Shown here piece by piece: positions 8,900-17,205 of a DNA stretch of 64,000 nt. Numbering within the stretch: position 1 is the stretch's first letter; the number at the start of each line of letters is the position of its first letter. The translations under genes and the position numbers were made by a program. Under the pieces are notes generated by a model, which saw nothing but the letters and a program-made list of their open reading frames with translations, searched no databases and was not told the DNA's origin. The stretch comes from Porphyromonas catoniae ATCC 51270 (lineage in GTDB: Bacteria > Bacteroidota > Bacteroidia > Bacteroidales > Porphyromonadaceae). Location: assembly GCF_000565015.1 (NCBI RefSeq), contig NZ_JDFF01000022.1, positions 106,801 to 170,800 of the forward strand, in the 5' to 3' direction.

Positions 8900-9496
8900 A
8901 TGAATACGATTGAGCGTGTGATTAAGCGAACATTTGACTTTTGGCTAGCCCTTGGTTCGCTGATCTTCTTTTCCCCCATTATTGCCATCATTGCGATCCT
9001 CATTCGCCGTGAAGAGCCAGAGGGAGATGTCATCTTCCGCCAGGAGCGTATCGGCTACAAGGGTAAACCCTTTACGCTGTATAAGTTCCGCTCGATGCGG
9101 ATGGATGCCGAGGGAGATGGTACGCCTCAGCTCTATCAGGATAACGATAGTCGGCTGACGAAGATCGGGGCATTCATCCGTGCGCATCACCTCGATGAGT
9201 TCCCCCAGCTCTGGAATGTAGTCAAGGGTGAGATGGCCTTCGTGGGACCTCGACCTGAACGGAAGTTCTTCATCGACCAGATTATGCAGCGTAACCCTGA
9301 CTACGCCCGTCTCTATGCCCTACGTCCAGGGCTGTTCTCCTATGCTACCCTATACAACGGCTACACAGATACTATGGATAAGATGCTCGAGCGTCTGCGT
9401 CTAGATCTGGAGTACCTCGATAATTACTCGCTGTGGTTTGACATTAAGATCATCTTCCTCACAGCCTTTTCCATTATATTTGGTAAGAAATTCTAA
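8900..9496 (+). CDS. Initiating sugar-phosphate transferase (monotopic PGT, WcaJ/WbaP catalytic-domain type)
   Basis: The 198-residue product has one N-terminal hydrophobic helix (LALGSLIFFSPIIAIIAI) that would dip into the inner membrane, then the family signatures IFRQERIGYKGKPFTLYKFRSM and DEFPQLWNVVKGEMAFVGPRPE, quoted here as two known blocks. The Asp-Glu pair in the second block is catalytic. Such enzymes move a sugar-1-phosphate from a nucleotide sugar to undecaprenyl phosphate and so start each repeat unit. It is the short single-domain form, lacking the extra N-terminal membrane region of WcaJ. Its stop is 1 base before the start of the Wza-like gene. Confidence 0.92.
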   Translation: MNTIERVIKRTFDFWLALGSLIFFSPIIAIIAILIRREEPEGDVIFRQERIGYKGKPFTLYKFRSMRMDAEGDGTPQLYQDNDSRLTKIGAFIRAHHLDEFPQLWNVVKGEMAFVGPRPERKFFIDQIMQRNPDYARLYALRPGLFSYATLYNGYTDTMDKMLERLRLDLEYLDNYSLWFDIKIIFLTAFSIIFGKKF

Positions 9497-9497
9497 G

Positions 9498-10400
9498 ATG
9501 AAACGATATACTTCGATGAGAAAGAAGATACTTCACGTTACGGGTTTTGTCCTCAGCACCCTAGCCCTCATTTCACTATCCTCGTGTGATTCGGCCAAGC
9601 GCACCAACTACCTACGGGACATCGAGGTCGCTAAGGTCTATGGGGTCAAGTATGATGCTGGGATTGTAATCCAAAAGGGAGACAAGCTCGGCATCATTGT
9701 CACCAGCCTCAGAAACCCAGAGCTCACGCTCCCGTTCAATGCCAAGGGCTCTACAGTGGCGACTACAACCACTGCCGTAACCTCGTCGGTATCTCTCCCA
9801 GATGGGGTGAATGCTCCTGTATCCCCCGATGCACAGCATTCCTATCTCGTAGACGCTGAGGGAAACATCCAGTTCCCGGTGCTGGGTACACTTCAGGTGA
9901 AGGGTCTCACCCTTGAGCAGGTCAGCGAGCTAATCCGCACACGGCTGGTCTCTGGCAAGTACCTAATGGATGCCCATGTGGTCACCAAGTTCGATAACCT
10001 GAGAGTCTACCTCCTCGGCGCCTTTGAGGCTCTAGGTTCTAACGGATCTGCAGGGAAGATAACCGACCGAGGCTCTTTCCTTCTGGATGATCCAAAGACC
10101 AACATCTTAGAGCTATTATCTAAGTCTGGGGGGCTCTCTGAGCAGGCAGACTTTGAACGAGTAAACGTTATACGGCGTGTAGGGAGTGAGTATGTCTATT
10201 ATCGCCTGGACATGCTCTCAAAGAATATCTTCGAGTCACCAGCCTTCTACCTGCAACAGAACGACATCGTCTACGCAGAGTATAAGTACCGAAAGAAGGA
10301 TACCGAGAGCAAGATCCTCTCAACAGTGGCTTACCTGACGACAGCTATGTCGACAGTAGTCACAGCCATCGCCCTCGTTGGACTATTCAATAAGAAGTAA
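9498..10400 (+). CDS. Wza-like polysaccharide export lipoprotein
   Basis: ATG 9498 gives 300 residues. An N-terminal signal ends in the lipobox SLSSC, so Cys30 would be lipidated and the protein anchored in the outer membrane. The poly_export domain (about residues 45-160) holds IQKGDKLGIIV and the segment GNIQFPVLGTLQVKGLTLEQ. An SLBB-like region follows near residues 170-260. A hydrophobic C-terminal stretch may be the membrane-crossing helix. In Gram-negative bacteria this family forms the outer membrane channel that works with the Wzc kinase encoded next, 4 bases downstream. A further ATG at 9516 is also usable. Confidence 0.92.
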   Translation: MKRYTSMRKKILHVTGFVLSTLALISLSSCDSAKRTNYLRDIEVAKVYGVKYDAGIVIQKGDKLGIIVTSLRNPELTLPFNAKGSTVATTTTAVTSSVSLPDGVNAPVSPDAQHSYLVDAEGNIQFPVLGTLQVKGLTLEQVSELIRTRLVSGKYLMDAHVVTKFDNLRVYLLGAFEALGSNGSAGKITDRGSFLLDDPKTNILELLSKSGGLSEQADFERVNVIRRVGSEYVYYRLDMLSKNIFESPAFYLQQNDIVYAEYKYRKKDTESKILSTVAYLTTAMSTVVTAIALVGLFNKK

Positions 10401-10404
10401 TCCT

Positions 10405-12792
10405 ATGGCCAATACCCAAGAAACAACCTCTACCCAGCCAGCGGAGAAGGGGCTTGAGGTAAACCTCGTAGATATTTTCTTTTACCTCCTACGCTTCTGG
10501 TACCTCTATGTCATCTGTGTAGGTATTGTCGTTGCCTTTGCCCTCTATCGTACAGCAAAGCAACCTTATATCTATGAGGCCTCCGTCAAGGTCTTCATCA
10601 AGGATGCTTCCCAACGCTCTATGATGGATGCAGATGTGCTTAGGTACATGCGTAGCTTCCGCCTCAACATGGACAACGAGAAGATGCAAATGTCTTCCCG
10701 CCGAGTCTTGGAACGTGCCGTTAAGACGGTTAATGCCAACGTGTACTACCAGGTGCAGTCAGGGCTTCGTACTCTAGAGCTCTATACAGCTGCTCCATTC
10801 TCTATGCGCTTCCTAGATAGCCTAGAGAAGGTAGCTAGCTACGAAGTGCGGTTTAAAGATGCTGGACATGTCTCCGTCCTGCCACAAGGCTCTTCGAAGG
10901 CTCAAGATGTCCCCCTAAACGTACCCGTCCAGTTTGGACCTGACCGTTTCATCATCGAGCCTCGCTCAAACTTCAATTCTCCTTGGGAGCATAAGACCAT
11001 CAACGTTATCCGCCATCCTCTCGTAGGGACTGCTCGCTACTACCAGAATGCTGTCGCCATCTCCCAGCCTCAAGAGAAGTCCTCGACACTCATGCTCTCA
11101 CTACAGGATCGTACGAAGCAGCGCGCCCTGGACATCCTCACGGCACAGGTGGCAGCCTACAACCAAGAGGAGGTAGAGATGCGCAGCCAGATTTCCGTAA
11201 ATACGGCAAACTTCGTAAACGAACGTATCGCAGTCCTCAGCAAGGAACTCGGGATCGTTGAGAACGAAATGGAGAGCTTCCTTGTAACGAATCGTACCCT
11301 TGACTTCGATGCGAAGATGGGACGTTACAATACTCGATCCGTAGACTACGAAGTGCAGGCGATGGAAATTGAGACCCAGCTAAAGCTCGTCTCCTTCATG
11401 CTCTCTAACCTCAGTAGCCCACAGAAACAGACCGAGTACATGCCTCTGAATATCGGGGTCTCTGATCCTAATCTAGACGGCTACATCGCAAAATATAATC
11501 AGCTCAAGGGCGACCGAGATCGCCTTGTCAAAGCATCTGAGGGAAGCACAGAGAACCCTGTGATAGCCGAGTACGACCGAGGCCTAGCACAGATCCGACA
11601 GAATGCTATCTCCAGCCTCAATCAGTATGCGAATGTCCTTCGTGTCCGCCTCAAGGATGCTCAGGGCACACAATCCTCCCTCCTCTCCCAGCTACCTGAC
11701 GTATCAAACAAGGGAAGAGAGAAGGCAGAGATTGACCGAAAGATTGCCATCCGTGAGCGTCTCTATACAGAGCTACTGAACAAGAGAGAGGAGTACGCCC
11801 TCATGCAAGCCATGACGCAGGATAGTGCTTACATCCTCGACATGAATGATGCTCCAGCTCCCCCTGTAAGTCCCAACAAGACGCGTACCGTCCTTCTAGC
11901 GATCCTCATCGGTCTTGCTCTACCGACTATTGGTCTGATTATTCGCCTCCTGGCTGACAACAAGGTACGTACCCGCAAGGACATCCTCGATCGACTGACC
12001 ATCCCCTTCCTTGGAGACATACCCAAGGAAGATGCACCAGGACGCAAGCAGCCCCGTGGAGCTCGTGAGCAAGGCTCAGATGAGACCTCTGAATCATTCC
12101 GTGTACTACGTGAGAACCTACGCTTCATGATTGGTAGCGGTGACACCCCTTCAAAGAAGATTATCTTCACCTCCTTTGGAGAGTCGGCAGGGAAGTCTTA
12201 CGTGTCCTATAATTTGGCGAAGACACTTACCTTCTCTGGTAGCACCGTGGTCGTTGTGGACCTTGACCTACGTAAAGGGACTCTCTCTCGCAGAGCACAC
12301 GTAGCAGGTCAGGGTGTGACGGAGTATCTCATAGACAAGGCTATGCCAGTAGAGAAGATCATCCACAAGGATCCTAACTTCTCGAAGCTCGCCATTGTCC
12401 CTGCCGGTGCCATACCTCCCAATCCAGCAGAGCTCCTCCTTGGACACCGACTAGATGACCTCGCCCAAGAGCTCTCGGACCGCTTTGACTTCGTCATCTT
12501 TGACAACGTACCCTTCGGTAGCGTTGCTGACGCAGCTATTGCCAACCGTATAGCGGATCTTACCATCTTTGTCCTCCGTGCCGCTCGCCTCGATAAGCGT
12601 GCTCTCCCAGAGCTACAACGCCTATACGACAACGAGATCCTACGCAATATGTCCATCGTACTCAATGGTGCCAGTGACGGAGGCCATGGGTATGGATATG
12701 GATACGGCTATGGGTATGGCTACGGATACGGCTATGGATATGGCAACAAGAAGAAAAAAGGTATCCTATACCGCTTAGGACTAAAGAAATAA
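10405..12792 (+). CDS. Wzc-like chain-length regulator and tyrosine kinase (BY-kinase)
   Basis: ATG 10405 gives 795 residues. A Wzz domain with a membrane helix near residues 30-50 is followed by a long periplasmic coiled region, a second helix near 491-519, and a cytoplasmic kinase domain. The kinase shows Walker A GESAGKS near 591, Walker A' VVVVDLDLRKG near 615 and Walker B FVIFDNVPFG near 697. Residues 762-780 form a tail of nine Gly-Tyr pairs, in the place of the autophosphorylated tyrosine cluster. The protein should control polymer length and export together with the Wza-like neighbour. P. gingivalis Ptk1 is a known enzyme of this class. No matching low-molecular-weight phosphatase gene is visible in the window. 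Confidence 0.93.
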   Translation: MANTQETTSTQPAEKGLEVNLVDIFFYLLRFWYLYVICVGIVVAFALYRTAKQPYIYEASVKVFIKDASQRSMMDADVLRYMRSFRLNMDNEKMQMSSRRVLERAVKTVNANVYYQVQSGLRTLELYTAAPFSMRFLDSLEKVASYEVRFKDAGHVSVLPQGSSKAQDVPLNVPVQFGPDRFIIEPRSNFNSPWEHKTINVIRHPLVGTARYYQNAVAISQPQEKSSTLMLSLQDRTKQRALDILTAQVAAYNQEEVEMRSQISVNTANFVNERIAVLSKELGIVENEMESFLVTNRTLDFDAKMGRYNTRSVDYEVQAMEIETQLKLVSFMLSNLSSPQKQTEYMPLNIGVSDPNLDGYIAKYNQLKGDRDRLVKASEGSTENPVIAEYDRGLAQIRQNAISSLNQYANVLRVRLKDAQGTQSSLLSQLPDVSNKGREKAEIDRKIAIRERLYTELLNKREEYALMQAMTQDSAYILDMNDAPAPPVSPNKTRTVLLAILIGLALPTIGLIIRLLADNKVRTRKDILDRLTIPFLGDIPKEDAPGRKQPRGAREQGSDETSESFRVLRENLRFMIGSGDTPSKKIIFTSFGESAGKSYVSYNLAKTLTFSGSTVVVVDLDLRKGTLSRRAHVAGQGVTEYLIDKAMPVEKIIHKDPNFSKLAIVPAGAIPPNPAELLLGHRLDDLAQELSDRFDFVIFDNVPFGSVADAAIANRIADLTIFVLRAARLDKRALPELQRLYDNEILRNMSIVLNGASDGGHGYGYGYGYGYGYGYGYGYGNKKKKGILYRLGLKK
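12688..12744 (+). repeat. In-frame hexanucleotide repeat encoding (Gly-Tyr)9
   Basis: Consensus GGNTAY is repeated nine times inside the kinase gene, giving alternating Gly and Tyr. Third-base changes vary (TAT and TAC, GGA, GGC and GGG), so the tract is imperfect at DNA level but perfect at protein level. Loss or gain of units would change the number of phosphorylatable tyrosines without a frameshift. Confidence 0.9.
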
Positions 12793-12852
12793 GGTCGCAG
12801 TATAAGTCCTTGGACAGCTCAAGCCACCAACGTCAAGACTAACTTTCGCTTT

Positions 12853-13830
12853 ATGACGCACGCTGTGCTTCCCTATGAGCCTTTACTCACCTTCATTGTA
12901 CCCGTCTACAATGTAGCTCCTTGGCTCGATGAGTGCATCTCCTCGATACTCCGTGCTGGGGTCTCGGAGCTGGAGCTGCTACTCGTGGACGATGGCTCTA
13001 CAGATGGCTCTGGGGCGATGTGTGATGCTTGGCAGGTACGTGAGCCTCATATCCGAGTCATCCATCAGCCGAATGCTGGGCAATCGGTAGCGAGGAATGT
13101 GGCTCTCTCCGAAGCTAAGGGGAAGTACTTCACGTTCGTTGATGCTGATGACTGGTTAGCCCCAGAGATCTTGGGACGAGGCTTGGCATATATGCAGGCA
13201 CATCCCGAGGTGGGCGTCTTGGAGTTTGGCTATGCTGAGGTGCGAGGACTTGAGGAGGAGGTCTTCCCCATCCTTGGGCAGGAAGAGACGAATAATGCCG
13301 AGAAGGTTTTAGAACTCTTTGCTCGGATGAAAGGTCCCATCGGTATGCCTTGGGCAAAAATCTTCCGCACAGAGCTTGCCGGAGATCTCCGCTTCCCTGA
13401 GGGGAGAATTTACGAAGACACTCCCTTTGTCTTCTCGGCACTCACTCGCTCAGGCTATTACCATTACATGGCAGAGGTAGGCTATTACTACCGCATAGGT
13501 CGCAGGGGTAGCTCAACAGAGTATTGGGATGAAAAGCTCGTCTATCTCTTTGAGAATCTGCTAGACCTCCAGCCTGATCTCAGGCAGACTTCCCCCAAGC
13601 TCTTACCCTACCTTTACCAAGCCCTTTTGGAGCGCCTCATGGTCTTTACTCTTTGGGCGGAGCGTAATCGTGCTGCCTGCCCTCGTCTTCTCCCTCTACT
13701 ACTTCCCTATACGAAAGCGCTACGTGGTAAGCCGCTCCTGCCTTCATCATTTGCGGGCAAGGTGCGCGCACTCCTCTTCATCTATACACCGAGCCTTTTC
13801 CTCAGGCTCAAGAGGATATTTCCTAGGTAG
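12853..13830 (+). CDS. Glycosyltransferase family 2
   Basis: The 325-residue product begins with the GT-A block LLTFIVPVYNVAPWL, followed by LLLVDDGSTDGSG and the metal site FVDADDW near residue 95. This is close to the standard GT2 pattern of capsule and exopolysaccharide transferases. It lies 60 bases after the tyrosine kinase and 14 bases before the ATPase gene. It is the only transferase placed after the export genes, so it may have joined the locus separately. Substrate is unknown. Confidence 0.9.
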   Translation: MTHAVLPYEPLLTFIVPVYNVAPWLDECISSILRAGVSELELLLVDDGSTDGSGAMCDAWQVREPHIRVIHQPNAGQSVARNVALSEAKGKYFTFVDADDWLAPEILGRGLAYMQAHPEVGVLEFGYAEVRGLEEEVFPILGQEETNNAEKVLELFARMKGPIGMPWAKIFRTELAGDLRFPEGRIYEDTPFVFSALTRSGYYHYMAEVGYYYRIGRRGSSTEYWDEKLVYLFENLLDLQPDLRQTSPKLLPYLYQALLERLMVFTLWAERNRAACPRLLPLLLPYTKALRGKPLLPSSFAGKVRALLFIYTPSLFLRLKRIFPR

Positions 13831-13844
13831 CCAGACAAAAAACA

Positions 13845-14726
13845 ATGGACGAACAACTCATATATTGTATTGCCACTGAATATATCGTGCTCCATACGCC
13901 TTCGGCAGAGGTGACGGCGACATTGCTACCGAGCTATGAGCCTTTTCGTGTTCCCTCTCTACCAGACGGGTGTGAGCCTCTCTTTCAGTTCTCTGGTGGG
14001 ATAGACCTCGATAGCAAGAAGCGCATAGCCCTACTTGAGGACAAGCTCTCCGAAGGGGTACGTGCTCAGGTTTACCACACCGATGATCGGCAGCTGCTCC
14101 TAGAGCTTACGATCAATCGTCGGCACCATGCGCTTTATGTAGACCAAGACTGGCGAACCATCTCCTCAGACGTCCTCCTGGACGATCCTTCGGCTGCAAT
14201 CTTTATTAACCGCCTCATCATGATTGCCTATGGTGTGGCTATCGCTCCGTATCGCATGCTGAAGATGCATGCCTCCGTCACAGTACTCAATGGCGAGGCT
14301 CTACTATTCCTCGGCGTAAGCGGTACAGGCAAAAGCACCCACAGTCGCCTCTGGAGAAAGTACGTACCTGGTGCCACACTGCTTAACGATGACGAACCCA
14401 TAGTCCGCGTCCTCGAGGATGGAGAAGTACGCGTCTATGGTTGCCCATGGAGTGGAAGTACCCCCTGCTACAAGAATGAGTCGGCACGTGTTAAGGCCTT
14501 CGTCTACCTGTATCAGGCTCCGGAGAACAAGCTCACACGGCTTCGTGGTCGGGATAGCTTCGATGCTATATACTCCTCCTCGGCCTTCTTGCATTCAGAT
14601 AAGGTAAGACATCTAGCGATGTTCGACACCGTAGCGGATATACTGGAGCTTATCCCAGTCTATCGCTTGGATTGTGAGCCCAATGAGGGGGCTGTAGCCC
14701 TCACACGCCAGCTCCTAGAGAAGTAA
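13845..14726 (+). CDS. HPr-kinase-like P-loop protein
   Basis: The 293-residue product has an N-terminal domain of about 130 residues that I do not recognise, then a P-loop region: LFLGVSGTGKSTHSRLW (Walker A at 157-165), LLNDDEP at 180-185 and a basic GCPWSGSTPCYKN block. This matches the C-terminal half of HPr kinase/phosphorylase and its PEP-carboxykinase-like relatives. True HprK controls sugar uptake in Firmicutes. In Bacteroidota such proteins often sit next to S24/S26 peptidases in polysaccharide or peptide clusters, with unknown substrate. Here the peptidase gene follows by 3 bases. No PqqD-like protein was found nearby. Confidence 0.75.
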   Translation: MDEQLIYCIATEYIVLHTPSAEVTATLLPSYEPFRVPSLPDGCEPLFQFSGGIDLDSKKRIALLEDKLSEGVRAQVYHTDDRQLLLELTINRRHHALYVDQDWRTISSDVLLDDPSAAIFINRLIMIAYGVAIAPYRMLKMHASVTVLNGEALLFLGVSGTGKSTHSRLWRKYVPGATLLNDDEPIVRVLEDGEVRVYGCPWSGSTPCYKNESARVKAFVYLYQAPENKLTRLRGRDSFDAIYSSSAFLHSDKVRHLAMFDTVADILELIPVYRLDCEPNEGAVALTRQLLEK

Positions 14727-14729
14727 TCT

Positions 14730-15218
14730 ATGGCTGGGCTTATCGAGAAGGACGGCAAGCAGTCCACGATGACAGTAGATAGTGATGTCTTCTTTCATGA
14801 AATCCTTGCACGTGTGAACTCCGGCAAGCGTGTCAAGATACGTGCGAAAGGCTCCAGCATGCTCCCACTCGTACGGAGCACCAAGGATGTCATCTTCCTC
14901 TCTGCCCTCACACCAGACTCCCTCCAAGAGGGGAGGCTCCTGCTCGTACGTATACCTCGTGGCTATGTCCTACACCGAGTAGAGCATATCGAGGGGCGAC
15001 GTATCACCCTACGGGGGGATGGGAACCCCTATCAGAGAGAACGCTGTACTCCTGACCAAGTCCTAGCAGAGGCGACAGCTGTACAGCGTGGCAAACACCT
15101 CATCGAATTGGGGTCAAGGCTCTGGTGGCGCTACGAGCATCTTTGGCCAAAGAACGACCTCATCCGTCGTATCTGCCTTGCGCTCTATCGTCGTACGCTC
15201 CTACGCTGGGGCCTTTAA
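14730..15218 (+). CDS. S24/S26-family peptidase-like protein
   Basis: The 162-residue product contains KGSSMLPLV, with Ser43 in the nucleophile position of signal peptidase/LexA-type enzymes, then GYVLHRVEHIEG (His82) and LRGDGNP. His in place of the catalytic Lys suggests the SipW/archaeal-type Ser-His arrangement. No membrane helix is obvious at the N-terminus, unlike true signal peptidases, so it may be cytosolic or only peripherally bound. Its start lies 3 bases after the ATPase gene, which implies a shared task. What it cleaves is unknown. It is the last gene of the locus. Confidence 0.75.
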   Translation: MAGLIEKDGKQSTMTVDSDVFFHEILARVNSGKRVKIRAKGSSMLPLVRSTKDVIFLSALTPDSLQEGRLLLVRIPRGYVLHRVEHIEGRRITLRGDGNPYQRERCTPDQVLAEATAVQRGKHLIELGSRLWWRYEHLWPKNDLIRRICLALYRRTLLRWGL

Positions 15219-15271
15219 GTCTCCTCTTCGCAATACACACACCCTTCCCTTCTATATCTCTTGGTCGTACC

Positions 15272-15346
15272 ATGCTTGGTGCGACCTTCCTTTTTATATG
15301 CCTCGATACACTCATCTTATCCTTCTTATACTGGAAATTCTGGTAA
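15272..15346 (+). CDS. Possible 24-residue hydrophobic peptide
   Basis: A short frame starting at ATG 15272 encodes MLGATFLFICLDTLILSFLY plus four more residues. It is a single membrane-helix-sized peptide lying 53 bases after the S24/S26 peptidase gene. There is no clear ribosome site and such frames occur by chance, so this is only a candidate. Confidence 0.2.
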   Translation: MLGATFLFICLDTLILSFLYWKFW

Positions 15347-15426
15347 TGAAGATGAGTAAGTTTTGCTCCCCCTCCCTCTCCCTTCAAAAAACCTCCTATC
15401 TATGGGTGTTTAAGCATGGTGGTGAC

Positions 15427-15569
15427 GAGTTACCATAAGTCGCTACAATGAGTTATAGTAACTCGCGTCGGAGAGTTACAGTAAGTCGTTACAACGAGTT
15501 ATGGTAAGTCGTCTTAACGAGTTATGGCAACTCGTTGAAACAGGGTACCTGAGGAGTTATACCTAACTC
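15427..15569 (+). repeat. 23-bp palindromic minisatellite, copy A
   Basis: Units begin at 15427, 15450, 15473, 15496 and 15519, each exactly 23 bases apart, with a further off-phase unit at 15554. Each unit is a 15-base core of the form GAGTTA-nnn-TAACTC (or TAAGTC) and an 8-base spacer resembling GTTACAAC. Unlike copies B to E, a C-rich block and a TATCTATGGG motif resembling the trailing part of the element lie before the array (15365-15406) rather than after it. Confidence 0.85.
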
Positions 15570-15689
15570 TCTACCAACAAATTACAAAACTAGCAAGAAG
15601 AGGGAAGTGCAGTAGATCTAAGATACAACAACAGCCTCTCTGCAATGGTGGGATATGCAGAGAGACGGCGACGGCAACGGAAAGCCGAG

Positions 15690-17195
15690 CTATCTATGTG
15701 GAGAGGAAAGGCTAGACGACAGCCTCGAAGCACGTGACTGATGCCCACGGCGAGCATCAATACCCAGCAGGATGAACAGCAGGAACGTGAAACCCCAGAG
15801 CGATGACCCTCCGTAACTAAAGAAGGGCAAAGGAATACCAATCACAGGCACAAGCCCTAGCACCATCCCAACATTGATGAAGAGGTGGAAAAGGAAAATC
15901 GAGGCGACACAGTAGCCATAGACACGTCCAAACGTTGAGACTTGTCGCTCGGCAAGCGTCACAATCCTTAGGATAAAGATTCCATAGAAAAGCACTAGCC
16001 CAGCGGCACCAACAAAACCCAATTCTTCCCCTACGGTACAGAAAATGAAGTCCGTCTCTTGCTCTGGGACATAGTTAAGCTTCGTCTGCGTACCCTTCAG
16101 AAATCCCTTCCCTGTAAAGCCTCCAGAGCCGATGGCAATTTTCGATTGGTCTACATTATAGCCCTTCCCTCGGATGTCACTCTCGATCCCAAGGGCAATC
16201 TTGATACGTACCTGCTGGTGAGGCTGGAGGATGTCGTTGAAGACATAGCTCACAGAGAAGAAAAAGCCCAACGAAGCAAGGGCAAAGAGTGCCATCATCA
16301 GATAGCGAAGTAGGTATTCCTTCACGGCAAGGTAGAGGAGAGCGGAGACCAAGAGCAACACGAGCCCTAGGGCAATGTACGACCAATCAAACCGCACAAA
16401 GGCACTCACCAGAGCGGCCAGCGCATATACGCCGACAATGGAGAGGATGACATACTTCAGGTATCTCCTACGCTCCCTTGTGCTATGGGCATAGGTGGCA
16501 TAGAGGGCTATCGTGAAGACAAGGATACAGTTACAGACGAAGAAGAGGTCAGCATCTGTCTCTCCCCACCACAGCGTATCCTCGAGGATGAGCGCCCCAA
16601 TGAAGTAGATCGCTGCAGCTGCACTCAGTCCCATGAAGAGTCCAGAGAAGCCTTCACGAAAAAGGGCTAAGAAAAGTGCAAGGAAAACCAATGCCGAACC
16701 CGTCTCCTGCTGTAGGAGGATCAGCCCTATGGGGAGGAAGATGATCCCGAATATCTTTAGGTAGCTACGTGTGGATTTGATGGTAAACTCATACTGATTG
16801 AAGAGCCATGCCAGAGTGAGCGCAGTGGCAACCTTCGCAAACTCTGCAGGCTGCAAGCGCACAGGACCAAGCACCAGCCACGAACGAGAGCCTTTGATAT
16901 CTGGGGCAATGACAATCGTGACCATCAGAAGCACCATCATAGCCCCATAGAAGAGCGGAGCGCCAACCTCATACACATCCGTATCAAGCGTCAGCACAAT
17001 GAAGCCGATGAGCACGCCCAACCCCATCCAAAGGAGTTGCATCATCGGACGACCTCCTGGAGTAAGGAGCTCCTCGGTCTCAAAGTTGTACGAAGCTCCA
17101 CAGATCGATAGCCAGCCAAAACAGATCAAGATGAAGTACATCATGATCGTTATCCAGTCAAGAGAACGGAGAAGTCCAGGAGACGAAGTCTGCAT
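15690..17195 (-). CDS. rodA: Rod-shape peptidoglycan polymerase RodA
   Basis: The 501-residue product belongs to the SEDS family (RodA/FtsW/SpoVE), with about 10 or more membrane helices. The segments FTGKGFLKGTQTKL, VPEQETDFIF and the C-terminal PFFSYGGSSLWGF match the conserved SEDS blocks; the Glu-Thr-Asp segment contains the catalytically important Asp. It polymerises glycan strands from lipid II during lateral growth, with PBP2 as partner transpeptidase. It is the last gene of the mre operon and begins 10 bases after mrdA ends. At 501 residues it is longer than the roughly 370 of E. coli RodA, with the extra length in the middle loops, as is common in Bacteroidota. Confidence 0.95.
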   Translation of the reverse strand: MQTSSPGLLRSLDWITIMMYFILICFGWLSICGASYNFETEELLTPGGRPMMQLLWMGLGVLIGFIVLTLDTDVYEVGAPLFYGAMMVLLMVTIVIAPDIKGSRSWLVLGPVRLQPAEFAKVATALTLAWLFNQYEFTIKSTRSYLKIFGIIFLPIGLILLQQETGSALVFLALFLALFREGFSGLFMGLSAAAAIYFIGALILEDTLWWGETDADLFFVCNCILVFTIALYATYAHSTRERRRYLKYVILSIVGVYALAALVSAFVRFDWSYIALGLVLLLVSALLYLAVKEYLLRYLMMALFALASLGFFFSVSYVFNDILQPHQQVRIKIALGIESDIRGKGYNVDQSKIAIGSGGFTGKGFLKGTQTKLNYVPEQETDFIFCTVGEELGFVGAAGLVLFYGIFILRIVTLAERQVSTFGRVYGYCVASIFLFHLFINVGMVLGLVPVIGIPLPFFSYGGSSLWGFTFLLFILLGIDARRGHQSRASRLSSSLSSPHR

Positions 17196-17205
17196 GAGAA
17201 TCAGT

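Larger units (their letters stand above)
15219..15689 (+). other. Convergent gap between the polysaccharide locus and rodA
   Basis: The 471 bases contain the candidate hydrophobic peptide, a C-rich stretch near 15365-15385, and a 23-bp array at 15427-15569. Both flanking genes end here, so the array lies at the meeting point of two transcripts. I saw no classical terminator with a T-tract. Confidence 0.6.
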
